Assembly: GCF_029504395.1 (NCBI RefSeq)
Contig: NZ_JAQFIF010000008.1
Location: 104,898 to 168,897, forward strand
Direction of reading: 5' to 3'
From: Arthrobacter sp. ES3-54
GTDB lineage: Bacteria; Actinomycetota; Actinomycetes; Actinomycetales; Micrococcaceae
DNA: 64,000 bases
In this document: piece after piece, positions 55,406-62,660 of the stretch
Numbering within the stretch: position 1 is the stretch's first letter
How the letters are laid out: each line of letters begins with the position of its first letter
Notes under the pieces: model-generated
The model's input: only the letters and a program-made list of their open reading frames with translations
What the model was told of the DNA's origin: nothing
Database searches by the model: none
Made by a program: the position numbers and the translations under genes

Positions 55406-55876
55406 TCAACAGGTGACGGACTGCGTCAGCGGCTCCCCCGTCCACAACCCCACGCTAGCTGTCAGAGTGAAGGTGTACGTACCCCTACCGTTGCCCTTAC
55501 TGAGCAACGTCGCCCCGTGCGAGGTGTCCCCTACGGCGATGACGGACACTGCTTGGGAGTCATTCGGCGAAGTAATGGTCGCCGTGTACCCCGTGGCACG
55601 GCTGACTGTGGTGAAGCTCGTGAAACTGATGGAAGCCCCCTTCTTGCCTTGGATGGAGGTACATTCCAGCGTTCCGCTGATCGATGCCGGCGCAGGGACC
55701 TTGTAAGTTCCAACCGTGAGGGCGGCGGTCGTCTTGGCTGTGAACGACGCATACGCCAGCCCGGGAGCGCCCAGCACCAGAGCCACAGCTACTGGGACGG
55801 CCAGCAGTCCGCGCAGACGCACCAGCCAGGGGGCCTTGACCCGAGAGGCTACTGGAACGGACTGAGGGACGTTCAC
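55406..55876 (-). CDS. Exported TasA/camelysin-like protein 1
   Basis: The 156-residue protein has a signal region (about 20-45, LAVPVAVALVLGAPGLAYA) followed by ASFTAKTTAALTVGTYKVPAP, a mature N-terminus like SipW-cleaved TasA/camelysin proteins. The C-terminal part is a small beta-rich domain with ATGYTATIT and two cysteines. It is probably secreted and assembled at the surface. GTG 55876 follows AGGAAG. It is divergent from the two-component genes, and a 19-bp motif upstream is shared with the second exported-protein gene at 60228. Confidence 0.65.
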   Translation of the reverse strand: MNVPQSVPVASRVKAPWLVRLRGLLAVPVAVALVLGAPGLAYASFTAKTTAALTVGTYKVPAPASISGTLECTSIQGKKGASISFTSFTTVSRATGYTATITSPNDSQAVSVIAVGDTSHGATLLSKGNGRGTYTFTLTASVGLWTGEPLTQSVTC

Positions 55877-55954
55877 TGTTTGCGCTTCCTGTGAGAGCTG
55901 GCGATCTAATAGCTCCTACTCTGGCAAGGCAGCTTCAACCCAACGCCGCGAAAA

Positions 55955-55973
55955 ACTTCAACATTTGCTCAAG
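55955..55973 (-). promoter_or_regulatory. Shared direct-repeat motif, copy 1
   Basis: ACTTCAACATTTGCTCAAG matches 60359-60377 at 17 of 19 positions, in the same orientation to the exported-protein genes. On the minus strand it reads CTTGA and a near-CTTGA 11 bases apart, the spacing of OmpR-type binding sites. It lies between exported protein 1 and the response-regulator gene. Confidence 0.65.
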
Positions 55974-56015
55974 AAAACCTGTTAGCCTGAATCCACTGTG
56001 ACGCTTGGGGTTTTT

Positions 56016-56030
56016 GTCACACGCTGTGAC
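56016..56030. promoter_or_regulatory. Palindrome in response-regulator promoter
   Basis: GTCACACGCTGTGAC has 6-bp perfect arms. An additional TGTGACGC half-site lies at 55997-56004. It is 62 bases before the response-regulator start and may bind a regulator. Confidence 0.5.
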
Positions 56031-56091
56031 GCATGAGGTCCCAGCCGCGTGCAGGTCTCATTGTTTTAGAAGCTGGGGTTTGGGTGGTTCC

Positions 56092-57015
56092 GTGACTCAA
56101 CTGCGAGCAGTGGTTGTAGATGACGACGCCGACGTTCGACTGCTGCTGCGCCGGACGCTCGAGATGCAGGGGTTTGCCGTTTTTGACGCCGCCTCCGGGT
56201 CCGACGCGCTGGTGAGCATCCAGGAAATGTGCCCCGACCTGGTGACCCTGGACCTCAACCTTCCCGATCTCGATGGCGTCGAAGTGTGCCGTCGGATGCG
56301 CAAATTTTCCGAGGCTTACGTGGTTATGATCACGGCCCGGGCGGACGAGATAGACGAATTGATGGGCCTGGAAACTGGCGCCGACGACTTTATCAGCAAG
56401 CCCTTCAGCCCCCGCACCGTCCAGGCCCGGGTGACAGCGGTAATGCGCCGCCACCGGCCAACCCCGCAACGCCCCACGCCGCAGCGTCGGGCTACAGACT
56501 TCATGCCTCGTGCAACTGACGCATCGTCAGCCGGGACCCACGACTCGCCGCGCCGCCGGGCGAGCGACGCTGCGGCGATCACCGACGCCGTGTCCGCCCC
56601 GCACACGCCACCGCGCCGCCGGGCAAGCGACGCAGCGCCCGGCAACCCTTCCGGCGATCCAGGCGTCGCGGCAGGACAAAACAGCCGTAGCGACGACGCC
56701 CGCGTCCTCCGGCACGGTCCGTTGCTTGTCGAGGCCGAAAGTCGGGCGGCCTCCATTGACGGCGTCGAACTGGTGCTGACCCGCACTGAATTTGATCTCT
56801 TGGAAGCACTGACCGGTGCGCCGCGTCGAGTCTGGACCCGGAAGGCCCTTCTGACCAAGGTGTGGGGCACCGAATGGCCCATGGATGAGCACCTCGTGGA
56901 GGTGCATATCGGCAATCTACGTAGGAAGCTCGGCGATAAAGGCCGCGAACCACGGTTCATCCGCACGGTACGAGGCGTCGGCTATCGAATGGCGCCGGCC
57001 GAAGGGGTGGGCTAG
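56092..57015 (+). CDS. OmpR-family response regulator
   Basis: The 307-residue protein has a receiver domain (about 5-118) with acidic pair VVDDDADV, phospho-acceptor aspartate near residue 54 (LVTLDLNLPDLDG) and lysine in ISKPFSP. An unusually long linker (about 125-210) rich in Arg/Ala/Pro has repeated RRRASDAA blocks. A winged-helix OmpR effector domain ends it, with LTRTEFDLLEALTG and RTVRGVGYRM. GTG 56092 follows GGGTGG. The kinase gene starts seven bases on. It likely controls the exported-protein genes. Confidence 0.93.
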   Translation: MTQLRAVVVDDDADVRLLLRRTLEMQGFAVFDAASGSDALVSIQEMCPDLVTLDLNLPDLDGVEVCRRMRKFSEAYVVMITARADEIDELMGLETGADDFISKPFSPRTVQARVTAVMRRHRPTPQRPTPQRRATDFMPRATDASSAGTHDSPRRRASDAAAITDAVSAPHTPPRRRASDAAPGNPSGDPGVAAGQNSRSDDARVLRHGPLLVEAESRAASIDGVELVLTRTEFDLLEALTGAPRRVWTRKALLTKVWGTEWPMDEHLVEVHIGNLRRKLGDKGREPRFIRTVRGVGYRMAPAEGVG

Positions 57016-57021
57016 CTGGCC

Positions 57022-58269
57022 GTGCCACCGCCAGTCCGCACCGCCGCAGGCTCAGGGATGACGCGGCAGTCAGTGCTCGCGGAGTACGGACTGCCTCGCC
57101 TCGAACCGCTCCCGGCCACAACCGGCACACGGGCTCCGGATACGCAGGGTCAACTCCAGAAGCTGCTGATCCTGGCGACTACCACCACCGGCATACCGTT
57201 CGCAGCGGTCAACATCATCACCGCGGACCAGCAGCACCATATTGCCGCCGAAGGGATCGACCCGGGCGTGTGTTCCCGCGAAGATTCGATGTGCAGCCGG
57301 GTCTTTCTCAGCGGCCGGACCACCGTGGTGCCCGACGCCTCCCGGGATCCTGTATTTCGAAACCATCCCTTTGTCACGGGCCAGGTTGCCGCCGTCCGGT
57401 TCTACGCTTCAGTCCCTCTCACCACGGCCGAGGGTTTCGTACTGGGGTCGTTGTGCCTCTTTTCGCCGTCGTCCGCGGAACTTACTCCCGGTCAGCAGAC
57501 GACACTGGAGATCATCGCGTCACAAGTGGTGGAAGTCCTCGAACTGCACCACCATGCCCGGATGCTCGCCCGGAGCCTGGAGGAGGCGCGCAACAGCAAC
57601 GAACTGCTCGAATCGTTCGCTGCCCGCATCAGTCATGACCTGCGCAATCCGCTGACCAGCGTTATCGGGTTCACCGAACTGGGCGAACTGCAGAGGCCTG
57701 AGGATGCGGACGAGTTCCGCATTATCGGCAGGACCTCACGCCGAATGCTGGCCATGGTGGACGACCTGCTGTCCTTTTCGCGCATCGGTGGAGCGCTCCG
57801 ACGCCGGCCGGTGTCGCTCTCGGCCACAGTCAGCGACGTTTCAGAGAACCTTGCGGCGGATATCAAGGAAGCCGGGGCCGAGATCGAGGTTTCAGATATG
57901 GTCCTGGAGGCGGACGCCGAGCAACTGCGCACGCTGTTGCAGAACCTGATCCACAATGCCGTGACCTACCGCAGGCCTGGCACCCGGCCGCGAATCCTGG
58001 TCACCGCCGTCGCTGTTCCTGACGGCGTGACGGTCCGGGTGACGGACAACGGCAAGGGCATCCCCGCGGAAAGATGGGGCCACGTTACCGAACCGCTGAC
58101 GCGTTTACACCGCGAAGACGACCCGCCCGGTTCCGGTTTGGGGCTGGCAACATGCGTCCGGATCGCGAAGGCCCATGGCGGACGGCTCAGCATCGGTTCG
58201 GGTCCCGACGGCGGAACCACCGTGTCAGTTGTCCTCCCCGGGTCGGCCCCGGAGGAATCTGCTGGCTGA
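57022..58269 (+). CDS. GAF-domain sensor histidine kinase
   Basis: The 415-residue kinase has a GAF domain (about 42-175) with SMCSRVFLSGRTTVVPDASRDP. A HisKA dimerisation region has catalytic histidine 205 in ARISHDLRNPLTSVIGF, and a HATPase domain carries N-box LIHNAVTY, DNGKGI and GSGLGLATC. No membrane segment is seen, so it is a cytosolic sensor. It would phosphorylate the adjacent response regulator. GTG 57022 is chosen; ATG 57058 is possible. The gene ends convergent to the Hpt-like gene. Confidence 0.93.
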   Translation: MPPPVRTAAGSGMTRQSVLAEYGLPRLEPLPATTGTRAPDTQGQLQKLLILATTTTGIPFAAVNIITADQQHHIAAEGIDPGVCSREDSMCSRVFLSGRTTVVPDASRDPVFRNHPFVTGQVAAVRFYASVPLTTAEGFVLGSLCLFSPSSAELTPGQQTTLEIIASQVVEVLELHHHARMLARSLEEARNSNELLESFAARISHDLRNPLTSVIGFTELGELQRPEDADEFRIIGRTSRRMLAMVDDLLSFSRIGGALRRRPVSLSATVSDVSENLAADIKEAGAEIEVSDMVLEADAEQLRTLLQNLIHNAVTYRRPGTRPRILVTAVAVPDGVTVRVTDNGKGIPAERWGHVTEPLTRLHREDDPPGSGLGLATCVRIAKAHGGRLSIGSGPDGGTTVSVVLPGSAPEESAG

Positions 58270-58353
58270 TTGGGCCCGGTAGCGCCGCATAGTGAGTGGG
58301 CCGGATGGCGCTGCAGGTTGACGGGAGCGTCGTTCTCTCCAGCAGCGGTGCCG

Positions 58354-58710
58354 TCAGGAAATGAGGAGTTTGCTCGCGTGCTGCGCGAAGTCCGCTGCGT
58401 TGGCGTCGAGGACTCCGGCGGCAACCCGGGCCGCGCCGAGATCGCCCGCCCGGATGCTCCGTTCGACCGCCCTGCTGTGCCCTTCAAGCTGAACCGCTCC
58501 GGCCATCGCTGCCGAGGTCGCCACGCTCAGGACCGCCGCTAAGGCACCCCCGCTTTTGCCTTCGAGAAGGCTGCGATGGATGCATGCCAGGCTGTCCGGC
58601 AGGCGCTGGACGAAGCGGCTGACGAAGCCGACTGCGGTGGAGCGAGAGTCCAGTTCGTGGGCAAGCCTGTCGATCTGCCGGGAATCCAGGATGACGCCTG
58701 ATCCGGTCAT
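58354..58710 (-). CDS. Hpt-like protein lacking the phosphor-acceptor histidine
   Basis: The 118-residue helical protein aligns with Hpt four-helix bundles. The usual AAHTLKSSAAMVGA motif is matched by AVLSVATSAAMAGA at about residues 62-75, with leucine for the histidine and alanine for the lysine. It may bind a receiver or kinase without transferring phosphate, as an anti-adaptor. It overlaps the sipW-like gene by four bases (ATGA), so the two are coupled. The Hpt assignment is by motif alignment only and not certain. Confidence 0.6.
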   Translation of the reverse strand: MTGSGVILDSRQIDRLAHELDSRSTAVGFVSRFVQRLPDSLACIHRSLLEGKSGGALAAVLSVATSAAMAGAVQLEGHSRAVERSIRAGDLGAARVAAGVLDANAADFAQHASKLLIS

Positions 58711-59522
58711 CCCCTGCTCTTTTCGGAACCGGCGCCCGTGGCGTCTTCAGCGGCATCGTCCCTGACAAGCGATTCGGTGGGCAGCGTTGCGGTGTCCAGC
58801 GATTCGGCGGGCAGCGCCTCGGTACCCGGCTCGGCAGGCTTCTTCCAGATCGCCGTCAGCACCACAACGACGAGCAGTGCAGAAGCGCCGTAGAGGAGCA
58901 CGGACTGGACCAGCGGCTGACGCAAGGCTCGGATGGCGTCGCCAAGATGCGGCACGACGCCCGCTTGCGTGTAGACGTAGTCCTCGGAAAGCACGGCAAC
59001 CCACGGGTCGGCCCCCGGGTTGGCGTCACCCTTGGTGATCACGGACGTCGTGCCGGCGTCGCGTTTGATGCTGGCCACCCGGTGGGTTTCAATCCGGTGA
59101 TCGTCAATCGGAATGCTGTAGGTAATGACGTCGCCAACCTTCAGCTCGGAGACCGGCGTCTTCACGCTGACAACGACGTCGCCCGGGTTGATCCCCGGCG
59201 ACATGCTCCCGGTGAGCATGGTTGACGTCTGGTAGTTCAGGAAGTGCGGCCCGACTGCGAGAAAGAGGAATACCAATGCGGCGACGATGAGGAGGATCGT
59301 GACCGCCGCGCGTCCGGCCACGGCAACAGGCTTGGGCACCACACTGCCGCGAGCGTGCGGCGGCCGCTCGGCCCGGCGTCGTCCGTGGTTGGGGAGTGCG
59401 GCGTTGCCCTGGACATGAATGTCCTGGGCGGGGCTGTGCTGGACATCGCTGTCCTGGGCGGGGCCGTCTGCTGGCGGGAGGTCGACGGAGTCCCTGGGAC
59501 CTGCGTTGATTACTGCGCTCAC
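58707..59522 (-). CDS. sipW: SipW-type (ER-type) signal peptidase I
   Basis: The 271-residue protein has a hydrophilic N-terminal part, a membrane segment (about 75-98) and the catalytic serine in MLTGSMSPGINPGDVVV. It has ETHRV with histidine in place of the lysine of bacterial Lep, the mark of SipW/ER-type peptidases. A second membrane segment lies near the C-terminus. It would cleave TasA-like precursors encoded nearby. GTG 59522 follows GGAGGA; the upstream ATG 59558 lacks an SD and abuts the hairpin. It lies between the tasA-like and Hpt-like genes. Confidence 0.88.
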   Translation of the reverse strand: MSAVINAGPRDSVDLPPADGPAQDSDVQHSPAQDIHVQGNAALPNHGRRRAERPPHARGSVVPKPVAVAGRAAVTILLIVAALVFLFLAVGPHFLNYQTSTMLTGSMSPGINPGDVVVSVKTPVSELKVGDVITYSIPIDDHRIETHRVASIKRDAGTTSVITKGDANPGADPWVAVLSEDYVYTQAGVVPHLGDAIRALRQPLVQSVLLYGASALLVVVVLTAIWKKPAEPGTEALPAESLDTATLPTESLVRDDAAEDATGAGSEKSRG

Positions 59523-59564
59523 GGGATCGTTCCTCCTGCCGGGGTGAATAGTACGCATAAAACC

Positions 59565-59605
59565 GGGGACTCAGTCCGGCCGAGACCGGGCCGGACTGAG
59601 TCCCC
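59565..59605 (-). terminator. Intercistronic hairpin between tasA-like and sipW-like genes
   Basis: GGGGACTCAGTCCGGCC (59565-59581) and its exact complement (59589-59605) form a 17-bp stem with a seven-base loop, followed on the minus strand by GGTTTTATG. It lies just after the tasA-like stop and would act as an attenuator, limiting sipW/hpt expression or stabilising tasA mRNA. Confidence 0.85.
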
Positions 59606-59613
59606 GAGACTGG

Positions 59614-60228
59614 CTACTTGTTGGTGGCTCCGCGGGTTGCGGCGTTGAAGGCGAAGGCGACATTGCTGTTCAGGCCCTGGAAGGAGTCGTTCGCAGCGAT
59701 CGGCAGAGTCAGCGTGACCCGGAGGAAATCGGTCTTTGCGGCGGTCGTCGACGTCAGGCCCGACAATGCCATGTTCTGTCCGATCACGGCACGCTTGGCA
59801 AGGACCACGGCGCCCTGCACGGGCGTGCCCGCAGAATTACAGGTGTACGGGCCTGTACCGGATCCGGTCCAGGCAACCGGGCAGCTGTCGATCTGCAGCT
59901 GCAAACCGTTGGTTCCGTCTGTGGTCAGGAGGCTCGGCGACGTCGTGCTGGTGGTGAGAGTGATCGCGGCCAGATCGATTGTGCCACCGTTGACCAACTT
60001 GAGTGTGCGTTCCATGGTGTCGCCCGGGATCACCTTGGCCGCTTGGATGTTGAGCGTGCCGGCGTCGGCGCCAGTCAGGGTTACCGTGGCCGAGTCGACG
60101 GCGGCGGAAGCCGAAGTGCTGGCGGTGAAGCCACCGTAGGTACCCATCCCGGCCACGCCGGCAGCTGCGGCGAGGAGGGCGGCGGAAGCCAAGACCTTGC
60201 TGGACGTGGACTTGAGGTTGAGACCCAT
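59614..60228 (-). CDS. Exported TasA-like protein 2
   Basis: The 204-residue protein has a signal region (about 8-32, VLASAALLAAAAGVAGMGTYG), then GGFTASTSASAAVDSATVTLTGADAGTLNIQ, as in camelysin/TasA mature starts. The beta-rich domain has KVIPGDTMERTLKLVNGGTIDLAAITLTT, a TasA-type core motif. It is a candidate SipW substrate and fibre or surface subunit. ATG 60228 follows GGAAAATCC. A 19-bp motif upstream (60359-60377) is shared with exported protein 1. Confidence 0.8.
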   Translation of the reverse strand: MGLNLKSTSSKVLASAALLAAAAGVAGMGTYGGFTASTSASAAVDSATVTLTGADAGTLNIQAAKVIPGDTMERTLKLVNGGTIDLAAITLTTSTTSPSLLTTDGTNGLQLQIDSCPVAWTGSGTGPYTCNSAGTPVQGAVVLAKRAVIGQNMALSGLTSTTAAKTDFLRVTLTLPIAANDSFQGLNSNVAFAFNAATRGATNK

Positions 60229-60358
60229 TGGATTTTCCGTTTCGTGGAGCCGGCCCTGACTGGCCGGGCGACGTATGTTGTGTCCGCCAGCCCCCTGGCT
60301 GACCCATACAACGATGCCCGGCCTCCTTCAAGGCAATGCTTCAGCGGGCTACAAGATC

Positions 60359-60377
60359 ACTTCAAGATTTTCTCAAG
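60359..60377 (-). promoter_or_regulatory. Shared direct-repeat motif, copy 2
   Basis: ACTTCAAGATTTTCTCAAG, on the minus strand CTTGAGAAAATCTTGAAGT, holds two exact CTTGA units 11 bases apart. It lies 131 bases upstream of the tasA-like start and pairs with the copy at 55955-55973. Confidence 0.65.
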
Positions 60378-60417
60378 TCTGTCCGTGGGGCTTCCCGAAG
60401 GCTGGCAGACTGGCCTC

Positions 60418-61338
60418 ATGACTGTTCTGCTGGCCGGTTGCGGCGACCTGGGCACTGAGGCCGGACTGCGTTTCGCGGCCGCAGGCCACCGCGTGGTGGG
60501 GTGGCGCCGGTCGCCGGCGAAACTTCCGGCTGCCATCGAGGGGGTCGCAGCTGACCTGAGCTCCGACGAGCTGCCGCCCATCCCGGCGGACACCGCCGCC
60601 GTCGTCGTCGCGATTGCCGCGGATTCCCCGACTGAGGATGCCTACCGGACCGCCTACGTGGACGGCCTCTCGAACGTGCTGGACGCGGTCCTGGCGTCCG
60701 GCGCAGGCGTCCGCCGGATCCTGTTTGTGTCCTCGACCGCCGTCTACGGCGACGCCGGCGGCGGCTGGATCGATGAACGCACGACGCCGGAACCTGGCGG
60801 GTTCTCAGGCCGCATCATCCGCGAAGCAGAGGAACTCCTCTACAGCCGCCTGCGCGGCACCGGCATCACCCCGGTTGTGCTGCGGCTCGGCGGGATCTAT
60901 GGCCCTGGCCGGACGCGGCTGATCGACCAGGTGCGCGGCCGAACCGCGGTCATTCCGGCTGCGCCGCGCTTCACCAACCGTATCCACCGCGACGACGCCG
61001 CCGCCGCAATCGTCCATCTGTGCACCATGGATACGATTCCTGCGCCCGTCTATCTGGGCGTGGACAACGAACCGGCCGAGCTGGGCGACGTGCTGGGCTT
61101 CCTGGCCGCTGAACTGGGACTCCCCCGGCCGGCGTCGGAGTCCGCTGGCGCAACTGGCGGCGACCCGGCGGGCGGCGGGTCGGCGGGCGGCGGGTCGGCG
61201 GGCGGCGAGCCGTCGCGCGGCGGAAACAAGCGAGCTAGCAACGGGCTGCTCCGCAGCACCGGATTCGAGTTTCAGTACCCGAGTTTCCGGGAAGGCTACC
61301 GAGCAGTGCTCGCCGGCGTCGGCGTCCGGCACCCGTAA
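60418..61338 (+). CDS. NAD-dependent epimerase/dehydratase-family protein (YeeZ-like)
   Basis: The 306-residue protein is an extended SDR with N-terminal VLLAGCGDLGTEAG. The FVSSTAVYGDAGGGWIDE segment and RLGGIYGPGRTRLIDQVR are characteristic of the YeeZ group. The canonical YxxxK is not visible (GRIIREAEELL), as in its relatives. A GGGSAGGGSAGGEPSRGG run (about 245-265) interrupts the C-terminus. Function is unclear; it may act on a nucleotide sugar. ATG 60418 fits the domain start; SD is weak. Confidence 0.85.
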   Translation: MTVLLAGCGDLGTEAGLRFAAAGHRVVGWRRSPAKLPAAIEGVAADLSSDELPPIPADTAAVVVAIAADSPTEDAYRTAYVDGLSNVLDAVLASGAGVRRILFVSSTAVYGDAGGGWIDERTTPEPGGFSGRIIREAEELLYSRLRGTGITPVVLRLGGIYGPGRTRLIDQVRGRTAVIPAAPRFTNRIHRDDAAAAIVHLCTMDTIPAPVYLGVDNEPAELGDVLGFLAAELGLPRPASESAGATGGDPAGGGSAGGGSAGGEPSRGGNKRASNGLLRSTGFEFQYPSFREGYRAVLAGVGVRHP

Positions 61339-61377
61339 GGTTTTGAATCTCACTGCCCACTTTCTCCGAGGGGAACC

Positions 61378-61767
61378 ATGGATCTTCAGCACATTATCGA
61401 GACGGCCGGCCGCTTCATGGACTTCGCTGGCGTGGCCGTCATGGTGATCGGCGCCCTCGTGTCCATCCCCATGGCGCTGCGGGGATTCCAGCCCAGGCGC
61501 CTGCCCTCGGAATCCGAACCGCTCTCCGTCTACCGCTCCTACCGGCAACTGCTGGGCCGCTCCATCCTCCTCGGTCTGGAACTGCTGGTCGCGGCCGACA
61601 TCATCCGGTCGGTCGCCGTCACACCGACATTCGAGGGCGTCGGCGTGCTGGCCATTATTGTCCTGATCCGTACCTTCCTGAGCTTCTCGCTAGAGCTGGA
61701 AATCACCGGACGCTGGCCCTGGCAGACGCAGCGCGAAGGCTCCTCGGCACAATCGGCTGCCGGCTGA
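61378..61767 (+). CDS. DUF1622-family membrane protein
   Basis: The 129-residue protein has about three hydrophobic segments, with GRFMDFAGVAVMVIGALVSI near the start and a LLGLELLVAADIIRSV core that marks DUF1622. Role is unknown. ATG 61378 follows GAGGGG. It lies between the epimerase and PEP-mutase-family genes. Confidence 0.87.
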   Translation: MDLQHIIETAGRFMDFAGVAVMVIGALVSIPMALRGFQPRRLPSESEPLSVYRSYRQLLGRSILLGLELLVAADIIRSVAVTPTFEGVGVLAIIVLIRTFLSFSLELEITGRWPWQTQREGSSAQSAAG

Positions 61768-61806
61768 ACCCTTCCTGGTGTTGAGGCGTCCGATTAGGCT
61801 CGGGGC

Positions 61807-62595
61807 ATGACAGACTACGCGCGTTCTCTTGCGTCCAAAGCCACCGAACTGCTCCGTCTCCACCAAGCCCCGGAGATCCTCCAGATCATCAACGTCTGGG
61901 ACGCGATCACCGCCAAAGTGGTCGGCGATGTTCCAGGCACCAAGGCGTTGGCCACCGCCAGCCACTCCATCGCGGCGTCCCGCGGCTATGAAGACGGTGA
62001 GAAAATCCCGGTGGACGAGATGATCGCCGCCGTCGGGGTGATTGCCACAGCTACGTCGCTGCCCGTCAGCGCCGATCTCGAAGCGGGCTACGGGAACCCA
62101 GGGGAGACGGTACGCAAGGCGATTGGCGCCGGCGCCGTCGGAGCCAACATCGAGGACCAGATGCGCCCACTGGCCGATGCCGTTGCACAGATGAGCGCTG
62201 CAATGCGCGCCGCCAAGGCCGAGGGCATTGAATTCGTCCTCAACGCCCGCACCGACGCCTTCTTGAAGGGCAAGGACCGGGACCCGGCAGCGGTACTGGC
62301 CGATGCTATTGAGCGCGGCCGCGCCTTCCTCGATGTCGGCGCGGCCACGGTGTTCGTGCCGGGCCTGCTGGACGAGGCTACTGTCACCGCACTGGTGGAG
62401 GGAATTGGCTGGAACAAAGTGTCGGTCATCAACGTGCCCGGATCCCTGGCCCCGGCCAAATTGCAGGAACTTGGCGTGGCCCGCATTTCCTACGGCCCGT
62501 GGACCCAGCGCCTGGCGCTGACGGCGCTGGCCGACGCGACGGCGGAGCTGCTGGCCGGCGGGGCGCTGCCGGAAGGCACCCGGGCACTGAACTGA
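61807..62595 (+). CDS. Isocitrate lyase/PEP mutase-family protein
   Basis: The 262-residue protein has the PEP mutase barrel. It includes NVWDAITAKVV, the SADLEAGYGNPGETVRKAI segment with metal-binding acidic residues, and ANIEDQ. It probably cleaves or forms a C-C or C-P bond in a 2-keto acid; which reaction is unclear. It lacks the KKCGH of isocitrate lyases. ATG 61807 follows CGGGG. Confidence 0.9.
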   Translation: MTDYARSLASKATELLRLHQAPEILQIINVWDAITAKVVGDVPGTKALATASHSIAASRGYEDGEKIPVDEMIAAVGVIATATSLPVSADLEAGYGNPGETVRKAIGAGAVGANIEDQMRPLADAVAQMSAAMRAAKAEGIEFVLNARTDAFLKGKDRDPAAVLADAIERGRAFLDVGAATVFVPGLLDEATVTALVEGIGWNKVSVINVPGSLAPAKLQELGVARISYGPWTQRLALTALADATAELLAGGALPEGTRALN

Positions 62596-62620
62596 CCTTC
62601 GTGTCCCGAGCCTTCCCACC

Positions 62621-62660
62621 ATGCCGACTTATGTCGACTTTTGTCGACCGATGCCGACCG
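62621..62660 (+). repeat. Four 10-bp repeats at DUF2071 start
   Basis: ATGCCGACTT, ATGTCGACTT, TTGTCGACCG and ATGCCGACCG are consecutive. Each starts with a possible start codon, but only the TTG at 62641 is in frame with the gene. Confidence 0.8.
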
